DNA from: Muribaculaceae bacterium
GTDB taxonomy: Bacteria; Bacteroidota; Bacteroidia; Bacteroidales; Muribaculaceae
Assembly (NCBI GenBank): GCA_017427945.1
Contig: JAFRRT010000012.1
Span: 241,109-305,108 of the forward strand
DNA: 64,000 bases
Direction: 5' to 3'
Notes under the pieces: generated by a model
The model's input: only the letters and a program-made list of their open reading frames with translations
Told to the model about the DNA's origin: nothing
Databases searched by the model: none
Shown: piece by piece, positions 53,699 through 61,792 of the stretch
Numbering within the stretch: the stretch's first letter is position 1
How the letters are laid out: each line of letters begins with the position of its first letter
Program-made: the position numbers and the translations under genes

Positions 53699-53726
53699 CA
53701 GCACGAAACTAATCAAACGAACGATT

Positions 53727-54224
53727 ATGACACAGATTGCCCAAATTATCCTCCTGGCCGCAGGACTGTTCGACTTCCTCGTGATACTTTGGCACGACGT
53801 GCTGACGCTGCAAGAGTGCAGCTTTGACAACACCGATTACAGCAAACTGCTGAAAGACAGCAGCGAATTCACTTCGCCCAAGCGCCTGATAGGGCTTGCG
53901 GTACTTTTAGGACTGTGCACCAACATGGCCATGATGTCATGGATTGTGGTGCTCATCCTTGCCGCCGTGCTGATCATCCAAGGCGTGGAGATCCTCATTC
54001 GCGAGCACGGCAAACGGCCAAAAGCCACCAAGCGCGCCAAGCACATTTACGTCGCAGTAATTATACTCGCAGTCCTCGTCCTCGCGGTTGCAACAGCCTG
54101 CCTCTACTACCGCGGCGGGGCGACCGACGCATACCGCGGCACGGCGTTGCTGGAGCTTCTGATTCTCATCGGCTCCCCCTTCCTCACCAAGGCAATAAAC
54201 GGGCTTTTCGGGAGTCAAGAATAG
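53727..54224 (+). CDS. Small integral membrane protein, hypothetical
   Basis: The 165-residue protein has four hydrophobic stretches: IAQIILLAAGLFDFLVIL (4-21), LIGLAVLLGLCTNMAMM and IVVLILAAVLIIQGVEIL (about 54-88), IYVAVIILAVLVLAVATACL (about 107-126), then TALLELLILIGSPFL near the end, with a basic cytoplasmic-type loop (HGKRPKATKRAKH) between. I do not recognise a family. It is alone, with its own -7 box. Convergent aat lies downstream. Confidence 0.65.
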   Translation: MTQIAQIILLAAGLFDFLVILWHDVLTLQECSFDNTDYSKLLKDSSEFTSPKRLIGLAVLLGLCTNMAMMSWIVVLILAAVLIIQGVEILIREHGKRPKATKRAKHIYVAVIILAVLVLAVATACLYYRGGATDAYRGTALLELLILIGSPFLTKAINGLFGSQE

Positions 54225-54328
54225 GCATTTTTCAGACAGCCGGAAATAAAGGAGAGTTTTTAAAGTAACACTTTATGTTGCCACAATTACCAAACATAAT
54301 CAATTACTTTAAATATATAAATATAATT

Positions 54329-54361
54329 AATTTTGTTGCAGCTAATTAGTGCAACAAAATT
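54329..54361. terminator. 12-base perfect inverted repeat, probable bidirectional terminator
   Basis: AATTTTGTTGCA (54329-54340) is repeated in inverse at 54350-54361 around a nine-base AT loop. The stem begins and ends with A/T tracts, so it could end transcription on both strands between the membrane protein gene and convergent aat. A protein-binding site is an alternative reading. Confidence 0.5.
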
Positions 54362-54391
54362 TCATGAAATCAAAATCAAGTTAAAGAATTT

Positions 54392-55120
54392 TTAGAAAAA
54401 TTGATTTTCCACGTCATTTTGGTCGTTTTCGGGCTCTTTTTCGTCCTGTTCAAGAAGACGTTTCATGGCTCCTGGATTAAGGATTTCCAGGTACTCTTCA
54501 TAGGGGATAAAACGGCCGCCGAGTGACCGCAGATGATTTGTCTCAAGCTGGCAATCTATCATCTGGCCGCCTATGCGCTGCATGAATTGCGCTAAATGAA
54601 TCAAGGCAAGTTTTGACGTGTTGGGCTCCTGCGAGAACATGCTCTCGCCTATGAAGCAACTGCCCATGACAACGCCATAGAGACCTCCTGCCAGTTCGTT
54701 TTTCTCGTTCCACACCTCAACACTCGAGGCATAGCCGGCATGAAAAAGGTCGGTGTAGGCACGCTTGATATCTTCTCCCAGCCAAGCCCCATTGAGGTAA
54801 TAGCGTCCGCCTACCTTACTGCAGCCCTCGATAACGCCCTCAAAATCACGGTTAAACGTCATGTGGTAGCGGCCTTTGTTCATCAGTGTGCGCATGGAGT
54901 GTGATATGTGCACTTCGTCAGGGAAAATCACAAAGCGCTGCATGGGGCAATACCATGCAGGATAAGGCCAGTCACGGAAGGAGTACCACGGGAAAATGCC
55001 ATAGCTGTAGGCCAGCAGCAAGCGTTCCTGGCTCAAGTCGCCGCCTACTGCCAGCAATCCGTCCTCCTCACCCAGTCTGGGATCGGGAAAAACGATATCT
55101 TCAGTCAGCTCATAAACCAT
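54392..55120 (-). CDS. aat: Leucyl/phenylalanyl-tRNA-protein transferase
   Basis: Aat attaches Leu or Phe to N-terminal Arg/Lys of proteins, turning them into ClpS-ClpA substrates. The 242-residue protein has VFPDPRLGEEDGLLAVGGDL, AYSYGIFPWY, the WSP-like WYCPMQRFVIFPDEVHISHS segment, GAWLGEDIKRAYTDLFHAG-type core (YxxLHxxG with F for L) and GSCFIGESMFS. The C-terminus is acidic. It begins three bases after clpA stops, so the two are co-transcribed. Confidence 0.95.
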   Translation of the reverse strand: MVYELTEDIVFPDPRLGEEDGLLAVGGDLSQERLLLAYSYGIFPWYSFRDWPYPAWYCPMQRFVIFPDEVHISHSMRTLMNKGRYHMTFNRDFEGVIEGCSKVGGRYYLNGAWLGEDIKRAYTDLFHAGYASSVEVWNEKNELAGGLYGVVMGSCFIGESMFSQEPNTSKLALIHLAQFMQRIGGQMIDCQLETNHLRSLGGRFIPYEEYLEILNPGAMKRLLEQDEKEPENDQNDVENQFF

Positions 55121-55123
55121 GGC

Positions 55124-57370
55124 TTACTCTTCCTCCAACACATCTACCACACACTCGCCGCCCTGCTTAAGCGGCCCAAACAAAATCTCACGCACAAGTC
55201 TGGTCTTGAGGCGATTGTGAATAACACGGTCCATCTCACGAGCACCGTATTCCTGGCTGTAGCCTTCCTGCAGCAGTTGCTCACGCGCTTTGTCGCCAAG
55301 GCGCAGGGTAACGTTCTTGGCAGTGAGCATTGTCTGCAATTCACGCAGCTTCTTGTCCAGAATCATTTCAGCCATTGTGCGGTCCATGTCGTTAAACACG
55401 ACTATGGACGACAGGCGGTTGATGAACTCGGGCTTGAACGTCTTCTTCACCTGCTTGAGCATTGCTTGTCCTGCGGTGACGGTAGAAGCGAAGCCCACCG
55501 ACGCCTGATGGGCGAACTGCGCCCCTGCATTGCTGGTCATGATGAGCACCACGTTGCGGAAGACAGCCTTGCGGCCCTTATTATCGCTCAAGGTGCCGTA
55601 GTCCATCACCTGCAGCAACAGGTTGAATATATCGTCATGCGCCTTTTCTATCTCATCGAGCAGCAGCACACAGTCAGGGTGTTTGCGCACCGCATCGGTC
55701 AGCAAGCCGCCGTCGTCATAGCCCACATATCCAGCAGGAGAGCCTATGAGTTTGGCAACGGTGTGCTTCTCGACATATTCACTCATGTCGAAGCGCACCA
55801 ATTCCACGCCTAACTCACGGGCGAGGACACGTGCGACCTCGGTCTTTCCCACTCCAGTGGGACCAACAAACAGCAAAGAAGCCAGCGGCTTGTTCTCGTC
55901 GATGAGACCAGCCTTGGACATCTGCACTGCCTCGACAACCTGTTTCACAGCCTCATCCTGTCCGTAAATATTGTTCTTGACACGCTGCTCCAGCGACTCC
56001 AGTTTGTCATTGTCCTGCTCATCGAGCGTCAATGAGTCAACCTTGGCGACACGAGCCAGCACATTGGCAATGAGGGCCTTGTCAACACGGCGCTCCTCAT
56101 CATTCTCACGATTCATCTGCACCCATGCACCAGCCTCGTCAATCAAGTCGATGGCCTTATCGGGCAAGAAACGGTCGGTGATATGTCGAGCACTGCCCTT
56201 GACGGCAAATTCCAGAGCATCATCATCATATTTGACATGATGGAACTCCTCATAGCCTTCCTTGAGCATTTGAATGATTTTCAGCGTCTCATCGATGCTG
56301 GGTTCGTCGATGGGCACCTGCTGGAAACGCCTCATCAGACCCTTGTTGCGCATGATGTAGCGATTATATTCCTCATAGGTAGTCGCCCCGATAAAGCGCA
56401 CTCGCCCACCCTCAAGATAAGGCTTGAGCAGATTGCTGGCATCCATCGAGCCTTCACCAGTCTGTCCGGCGCCGACGATGTTGTGAATCTCGTCGATATA
56501 GAGGATGGCACCCGATTCGGCGGCAATGCCTTTCATAACCGTCTTGAGGCGCTTCTCAAACTCGCCCCTGAATTGTGTACCGGCTATCAGTGAGCCCAAG
56601 TCCAGCATATAGATTTTCACGCCCTGCAAGGATTCAGGTACTTGGCCATCCTCGATGCGCTGAGCGAGGCCATAAACAATGGCCGTCTTGCCCACGCCGG
56701 GTTCGCCGATGTGCAGGGGATTGTTCTTGTCTTTGCGGCACAGCACCTGGATGGTGCGTTCCAACTCTTGTTCACGGCCAATAAGCGGATTATGGTCTGC
56801 CAAATGTTCGTTGATGCACAACACGAAATCACGCCACGAGCCGGTGACCTGACGGGCATCGACCGGAGAGTCAGTGGCAATCATTTCGTCTCCTTCCACG
56901 GCATCGCCTTCGCCATCAGGATTAGAATCCATACGGTAAGCATCTGTCAGTCGCTTGAAAAACCTGTCCTTATCGTCATTGACAAGCGCCTTGAAACAAT
57001 TGGCAGCAAATGAGTCCTTTAGTTGGGATAGAGCACTGAATAATTGCGGTACATCGGCCTCGTCGAGAGTGTTCTGCTCACACTCACGCTCCATTTGATT
57101 CATGAGCAAGCCATACTGATGCGAGGCAAACATCTCGCGTTGATTCTCATCTTCGGCAAAGCGTTCCTGACGCTCAATGTAATCACGCAGCTGCTGTTTC
57201 ACCTCCTCGATGGGCAAGTCAAGCACACTGGATCCCAGAACGGCAACGACAACAGTGTCACCCAATGACGCAAGCAGCAGATGCTCTGGCGTCACCAACT
57301 TGTTCCTGCACGTGTCGGCCAAAATCATTGCCGAGGTCAAGATATTCTCAAGAGCAGTTGAAATTTCCAC
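55124..57370 (-). CDS. clpA: ATP-dependent Clp protease ATP-binding subunit ClpA
   Basis: The 748-residue protein has a Clp N-domain ([14 protein letters not shown]), AAA1 with Walker [10 protein letters not shown] and [21 protein letters not shown]2 with [26 protein letters not shown] and the sensor region FKPEFINRL. It lacks the coiled-coil middle domain of ClpB. The SVGF sequence before the FKPEF helix fits the ClpP-binding loop (IGF/L in others). It unfolds N-degron proteins for ClpP. clpS precedes it by 32 bases. Confidence 0.95.
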   Translation of the reverse strand: MEISTALENILTSAMILADTCRNKLVTPEHLLLASLGDTVVVAVLGSSVLDLPIEEVKQQLRDYIERQERFAEDENQREMFASHQYGLLMNQMERECEQNTLDEADVPQLFSALSQLKDSFAANCFKALVNDDKDRFFKRLTDAYRMDSNPDGEGDAVEGDEMIATDSPVDARQVTGSWRDFVLCINEHLADHNPLIGREQELERTIQVLCRKDKNNPLHIGEPGVGKTAIVYGLAQRIEDGQVPESLQGVKIYMLDLGSLIAGTQFRGEFEKRLKTVMKGIAAESGAILYIDEIHNIVGAGQTGEGSMDASNLLKPYLEGGRVRFIGATTYEEYNRYIMRNKGLMRRFQQVPIDEPSIDETLKIIQMLKEGYEEFHHVKYDDDALEFAVKGSARHITDRFLPDKAIDLIDEAGAWVQMNRENDEERRVDKALIANVLARVAKVDSLTLDEQDNDKLESLEQRVKNNIYGQDEAVKQVVEAVQMSKAGLIDENKPLASLLFVGPTGVGKTEVARVLARELGVELVRFDMSEYVEKHTVAKLIGSPAGYVGYDDGGLLTDAVRKHPDCVLLLDEIEKAHDDIFNLLLQVMDYGTLSDNKGRKAVFRNVVLIMTSNAGAQFAHQASVGFASTVTAGQAMLKQVKKTFKPEFINRLSSIVVFNDMDRTMAEMILDKKLRELQTMLTAKNVTLRLGDKAREQLLQEGYSQEYGAREMDRVIHNRLKTRLVREILFGPLKQGGECVVDVLEEE

Positions 57371-57402
57371 GTTATTCTATTTATCTTAATGATGATTGAT
57401 AA

Positions 57403-57723
57403 TTAATCGGGCTCACAGGTGATATTCAGCGGGAAGCCCTCTTGGCGGGCCATGGCAGTAGCCAGCGAGGTCTTGGTCATCGCCACATCATAACTATACA
57501 CACCCACGACAGCCTGTCCCTCGCGATGCACTTTCATCATGAGCGCCACCGCCACGTCAGCAGGCTTTGAGAAAACCTGCTGCAACACATGGGTGACAAA
57601 CTCCATCGTCGTGAAATCGTCGTTGTGGAAAATCACCTTATATTGTCGAGGCTCCTCAATCAGGATTTTATCGCGCACCGCAGTACCGGTACCAGTGCCT
57701 GTTTGCTTGTTATTGTCTGCCAT
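57403..57723 (-). CDS. clpS: ATP-dependent Clp protease adaptor ClpS
   Basis: From ATG 57723 (MADNNKQTG) the protein has 106 residues with a flexible Gly/Thr-rich N-terminal arm followed by YKVIFHNDDFTTMEFVTHVL, the N-degron binding pocket, and KVHREGQAVVGVYSYDVA. An upstream ATG at 57750 would begin at or before the transcription start predicted from the -7 box at 57752. ClpS brings proteins with N-terminal Leu, Phe, Trp or Tyr to ClpA. Confidence 0.94.
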   Translation of the reverse strand: MADNNKQTGTGTGTAVRDKILIEEPRQYKVIFHNDDFTTMEFVTHVLQQVFSKPADVAVALMMKVHREGQAVVGVYSYDVAMTKTSLATAMARQEGFPLNITCEPD

Positions 57724-57751
57724 GCCTATTGATATTTGCTTATTACTCACA

Positions 57752-57783
57752 CAAAATTACTCAATATTTCGAAATCACGCAAA
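57752..57783 (-). promoter_or_regulatory. Promoter of clpS-clpA-aat
   Basis: On the minus strand TTTG (57783-57780) is followed after 20 bases by TAATTTTG (57759-57752), a full two-box match. It supports the shorter clpS start. Confidence 0.75.
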
Positions 57784-57909
57784 AACCATGCCATTGTCAT
57801 GCACCATGCGACATGTGATCGCAGCCCTGCCATAGAGTCCGACAAGTGCCAAAAAGTGCGATAACACACTTTTGGCGCGAAATGGTGACTCTAATTCATA
57901 AAAAACCAC

Positions 57910-57917
57910 TAAATTTG
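57910..57917 (+). promoter_or_regulatory. Possible -7 promoter element at the start of the pseudo-hybrid regulator gene
   Basis: TAAATTTG followed by C matches TAnnTTTG but lies only six bases before the best ATG (57924), which would give a leaderless or nearly leaderless message. The match may be chance. Confidence 0.35.
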
Positions 57918-57923
57918 CGGGGA

Positions 57924-60773
57924 ATGAGCAGAAAAAATGACATACGACGCCTGACACATTTCTTTTGTCACTCACTTCTGGCCGTTGTTCTGTTAGCCGC
58001 AAGCCATCTGCCGATGATGGGCGAAACGGTCGACTCGTTGTATGTTATCTTCATGAATGCCCCGCAAAACCAAAAGGTCGAGACGGCCAACACGATTTTC
58101 ATGACATTGTTCCAGAGGCAGGACATTGATACCCTTATTCAGTTTGACAAGACCGACAAAGCCATGATGATCGAGGCGAAACTGCATCAGGAAATGGCTA
58201 ACTTCTACTTCGACAAAGGTCTTTATGCCCCCTCTCTTGAAGCCGGCAAACGTGCCGAGGGCCTGCTTGCATCCATCAATGACGACATGATAAAATGCGA
58301 TGTGCTGGGCACTATCGCCAACGCCCACTTCAGGCTCGGCAACTATGAAGAAGCCCTCGACAAGCTGCTTGAGACCTATCGCTTGGACAAGAAGATAGGC
58401 GACAAAGCATTCATCAGTTCCGACCTCAACTCGCTCGCCGCCATTTATCTTACCATTGAGCAACCTGCTCAAGGCATCAAGTACATCAATGAGGCGATAG
58501 CTATAGAGCGCGAGCTGAAACGCAACGGCCACCTTGCTATCAGGCTGGGAATGGCATCTGAACTCTATCTTCTCAATCATGAGCCCGACAAAGCCATGGC
58601 TGCCATCAACGAGGCGTACAACATCGACCGCAAAGACGGCCGAAACGATAAAGCCGCCGTCCGCCTGGTCCAAAAGGCAGCCGTCTTAGAAGACATGTCA
58701 CGGCTGGATGAGGCGCTGGACTGCCTGCAGAAAGCCTTACCAGCGCTCGAAAAAGCCAATGTCACCTACTCGCTCGCGGTAGCCTACAACCACATGGGAA
58801 ACGTCTATGAAAAGTTGGGCAACCTGCAAAATGCTGCCGACTGCTTCAAGAAAGCTCTTGAGCAAAGCATTAAGTGCGGTTCTCCCATGACCGAGTGCAA
58901 GGCAGAATACGGCCTGTGGCTAACTACGCGTGAAGCCAACCCCAATGTGGCACTGATTCACTTGGAACGCTACACAGCGCTCAACGATTCGATGCATAAC
59001 CGCATCAAGATGGCTCAGTTGCATTTAATGGGCACCGATCCACTGCAAGATGAGCCGAACGACATGAGCAACAACAGCGGCAACATCAGCAAGCGCATGT
59101 TATGGTGTGGCGCATTATTGATTGCTGCGCTGATTGCCGCATTGGCAGCCTCCTTCTATGCCTGGCGTCGCAACAAGAGCGCCCTGACAATGCAACGGCA
59201 AGCCCAAAACATGAGGTCTCATTTCCTTGCCAACATCAGCAACGCGCTTCAAAACCCGTTGACCGTAGTGATGAGTGCAGGCCAATACCTGCTTGAAGGG
59301 AAGAGGGCCAGCGTCGATGAGAACAGGAAAACCGGCGAGATGATTGTCCAGCACGGCAATAACATGCTGCAGCTCATTAACCAATTGCTCGACATCGATA
59401 AAGCGAGAACCGCCATTGACCAACCCGAGCTCAAGCAGGGTGACATTGCCATGTTCATACGCATGCTTGTAGAGAACCATGCCGAAGAGGCCAGGAACAA
59501 GAAAGTCATTCTGGAATTCAAATGTCCGTTGAATGAAATCATCGTGATATTCCTGCCTGATTATATCCGCAAGATTGCCCACAGCCTCATTGAGAACGCC
59601 ATCAAGTTCACACCAAGCATGGGCAGCGTGACTGTGGCACTTGACAAGATTGATGACGAAAATCTCAAGCTCACTGTAAAAGATACCGGCCGAGGCATAC
59701 CTGTTGAAGAACGTGAGCGCATCTTTGAACCTTTCACGCAGTCTGAGAACGGTGACGACGGCCTCGTTACAGGGGTGAGCCTGTCGCTCGTAAAACAACT
59801 GGTGATGTTCATGAACGGAACCATTGACGTTGACAGTGAACTGAACCATGGCACCACCTTTACGATAGTGTTCCCTGTCAAATCTCCCGAATATGACGTG
59901 AGAGGCATACATGAAGACGGCCACAGTCTCGCAGAAAGGCGCATTCAACCAACTGGCACTAAAAAGCAGGGCCTGCCCCTCGTACTGGTGGTGGAGAATA
60001 ATGAGGACGTGGCATTCTTCATTGGCAGCCTCTTGCAAAACGATTATGAACTGCGATTTGCGCACGATGGGCAAGAGGCCCTCAACAACGCACAAGAGCT
60101 GGTGCCCGCCCTTGTTATCACCAACATCATGATGCCCGTGATGGACGGGAAAACGCTTATTGGACAACTGCGCGCCAGCCAGTCCCTAAACCATATACCC
60201 ATCATTGCATTGACATCAGACTTCAGTGAGCAGGAAAGACTCTCATGCATTGAAGCCGGTGCCGATGTCGTGCTTGTCAAGCCGTTCAATTCAACCGAAC
60301 TGAAACTTCAAACCCGTCACTTGATTGAGCAACGCTCCAAGCTACGCGAGCAATTGGTAAGGACAGGCAGCAGTAGCATCGACAATGAGAAGCCCAAAAC
60401 GGTATTGGCCAAAGACGACAAGGAATTCCTCAACCGTCTCATCGACATCATCCACGCCCAGATGGCCAAAGATGACATCGACATCGACCACATCGCTGCA
60501 GCCATGTCACTTAGTCCTAAACAGCTACGCATGCGCGTACAGTCTATCACAGGCATGAGGCCGGCAAACTATGTCTTACAGGTAAGGCTGAACTATGCCC
60601 GACGGCTGATTGCCAATGACAGCCTCACGCTGACAACCATTGCCAGCAAGTGCGGATTTCAGACACTTTCACATTTCTCCAAGGCATTCAAGCAACAGTT
60701 CGGGATGAGTCCCATTCAGTACCGCAAGTACCAGGACGATCCCAGCCGCTTACAATCAAACAATACCCCATAA
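57924..60773 (+). CDS. Hybrid two-component system-like regulator with Asn at both phosphoacceptor sites
   Basis: From ATG 57924 (949 residues) the protein has a signal peptide or first membrane helix (about 14-30), TPR-type repeats in the periplasm (about 60-360; DVLGTIANAHFRLGNYEEAL, YNHMGNVYEKLGNLQNAADC), a membrane helix (about 392-412), a HisKA-like helix where NISNALQNPLT replaces NISHELRTPLT (Asn440 for His), a GHKL ATPase domain with NAIKF and DTGRGIP intact but a weak last glycine box (TGVSLSLVK), a receiver domain with ITNIMMPVMDG (Asn734 for Asp) but the Thr and Lys kept, and a C-terminal AraC-type DNA-binding domain (about 835-945). It cannot use the usual His-Asp relay. An upstream in-frame start at 57846 would precede the signal peptide by 26 residues. 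Confidence 0.9.
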   Translation: MSRKNDIRRLTHFFCHSLLAVVLLAASHLPMMGETVDSLYVIFMNAPQNQKVETANTIFMTLFQRQDIDTLIQFDKTDKAMMIEAKLHQEMANFYFDKGLYAPSLEAGKRAEGLLASINDDMIKCDVLGTIANAHFRLGNYEEALDKLLETYRLDKKIGDKAFISSDLNSLAAIYLTIEQPAQGIKYINEAIAIERELKRNGHLAIRLGMASELYLLNHEPDKAMAAINEAYNIDRKDGRNDKAAVRLVQKAAVLEDMSRLDEALDCLQKALPALEKANVTYSLAVAYNHMGNVYEKLGNLQNAADCFKKALEQSIKCGSPMTECKAEYGLWLTTREANPNVALIHLERYTALNDSMHNRIKMAQLHLMGTDPLQDEPNDMSNNSGNISKRMLWCGALLIAALIAALAASFYAWRRNKSALTMQRQAQNMRSHFLANISNALQNPLTVVMSAGQYLLEGKRASVDENRKTGEMIVQHGNNMLQLINQLLDIDKARTAIDQPELKQGDIAMFIRMLVENHAEEARNKKVILEFKCPLNEIIVIFLPDYIRKIAHSLIENAIKFTPSMGSVTVALDKIDDENLKLTVKDTGRGIPVEERERIFEPFTQSENGDDGLVTGVSLSLVKQLVMFMNGTIDVDSELNHGTTFTIVFPVKSPEYDVRGIHEDGHSLAERRIQPTGTKKQGLPLVLVVENNEDVAFFIGSLLQNDYELRFAHDGQEALNNAQELVPALVITNIMMPVMDGKTLIGQLRASQSLNHIPIIALTSDFSEQERLSCIEAGADVVLVKPFNSTELKLQTRHLIEQRSKLREQLVRTGSSSIDNEKPKTVLAKDDKEFLNRLIDIIHAQMAKDDIDIDHIAAAMSLSPKQLRMRVQSITGMRPANYVLQVRLNYARRLIANDSLTLTTIASKCGFQTLSHFSKAFKQQFGMSPIQYRKYQDDPSRLQSNNTP

Positions 60774-60788
60774 CCCCTTTACCACATC

Positions 60789-60980
60789 ATGATACCCCAA
60801 AAAGAACAAGACAAGACATACCGGCCTGATGACAGGTTCATTCAAGCCGAAAAGATGATAAGCCAGGCTATCGCCAGCATGGGCAGTGACAACCATGTCG
60901 AGTATGGTTCGACAATCGAGCGCAACACCACTCCATCAAAATGGAAGAGATGGCTAAACCATATGCTGAGATTGCGCTAA
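60789..60980 (+). CDS. Small hypothetical protein after the regulator
   Basis: A 63-codon frame begins 15 bases after the regulator stop. The protein is polar with a basic, Trp-containing C-terminus (SKWKRWLNHMLRLR) that could form an amphipathic helix, and has no signal peptide. I do not recognise a family. Its position and spacing suggest co-transcription, but its reality as a gene is not proven. Confidence 0.4.
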   Translation: MIPQKEQDKTYRPDDRFIQAEKMISQAIASMGSDNHVEYGSTIERNTTPSKWKRWLNHMLRLR

Positions 60981-61036
60981 AACGGCGTTTCATGTGTTTT
61001 TTCTTTAAAGAAAGGCTCTATATTAAACACTTTTTG

Positions 61037-61044
61037 TACCTTTG
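61037..61044 (+). promoter_or_regulatory. -7 promoter element of the SGNH hydrolase-M13 peptidase genes
   Basis: TACCTTTG is a full -7 match, 30 bases upstream of the ATG at 61075. No TTTG is seen at the -33 position. Confidence 0.55.
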
Positions 61045-61074
61045 GACAATCTAAAAACTTAAAACCACTGAACG

Positions 61075-61761
61075 ATGAAACGTTTCATTTTCATTGCTAT
61101 GATGTTATGGAATATGATATTCGGCCATGAAGCCATTGCCCAGGATTGGGCCAACAAAGCTCAATATGCCAGAGCCAACGCCGAACTGATGGCAAGCCCT
61201 GCCGATGCTCAGCGAGTGGTGATGATGGGAAATTCCATCACCGAGTTCTGGTATGATACACATCCTGACTTCTTTGCTGATAATCATTTGGTGGGACGCG
61301 GTATCAGCGGGCAAGTCTCGAGCCAGATGCTTGCTCGGTTCCGCCAAGATGTCATCAATCTGAATCCTCGAGTAGTCGTCATTAACTGCGGCACCAATGA
61401 TATTGCCGAGAACAATGGCCCATACGATGAAGACATCACGATGGACAATATCGTGTCGATGGCCGAACTTGCCATCTTCAACGGCATCACGGTGGTGCTG
61501 ACTTCGGTGCTGCCTTGCGACAGATTTTGCTGGAATCCGTCACTCAAGGACGTTTCTGCCAAAATACAATCGCTCAACTTACGCATCATCGGACTGGCCG
61601 AAACGCTCTCAGCGACATATATCGACTACTACAATCTCATGGTATTTGATGACAGCGGAGCCATGAATCCGGCATTCACCGACGATGGCGTTCACCCCAA
61701 TGTCTATGGATATGAGGTGATGGAGCGCCTGCTGGTCGAAAGACTGAAAACAGTAAGATAA
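61075..61761 (+). CDS. Secreted SGNH/GDSL family hydrolase
   Basis: The 228-residue protein has a signal peptide (MKRFIFIAMMLWNMIFGHEAIAQ, cut near residue 23; read here only as positions 1-23), then block I MMGNSITEF with Ser54, block II GRGISGQ, block III CGTNDIAE with Asn108, and block V DGVHPN with Asp204 and His207. All four catalytic blocks are intact, so it is an active esterase or lipase-like enzyme in the periplasm or outside, probably deacetylating a glycan. An M13 peptidase gene follows after 31 bases. Confidence 0.9.
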   Translation: MKRFIFIAMMLWNMIFGHEAIAQDWANKAQYARANAELMASPADAQRVVMMGNSITEFWYDTHPDFFADNHLVGRGISGQVSSQMLARFRQDVINLNPRVVVINCGTNDIAENNGPYDEDITMDNIVSMAELAIFNGITVVLTSVLPCDRFCWNPSLKDVSAKIQSLNLRIIGLAETLSATYIDYYNLMVFDDSGAMNPAFTDDGVHPNVYGYEVMERLLVERLKTVR

Positions 61762-61792
61762 ATAACAACCAAATAATCATTAAACCACTATT

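Larger units (their letters stand above)
53143..53726. other. 584-base AT-rich stretch without a gene
   Basis: Apart from the minus-strand rpsL promoter (53275-53306) and its leader of about 125 bases, and the plus-strand -7 box at 53691, I see no coding frame with a plausible start and composition and no strong terminator. Runs such as the TATATATA-type segments near 53325-53335 and 53555-53570 are simple AT sequence. It may carry curvature or UP-type elements for the ribosomal promoter. Confidence 0.5.
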
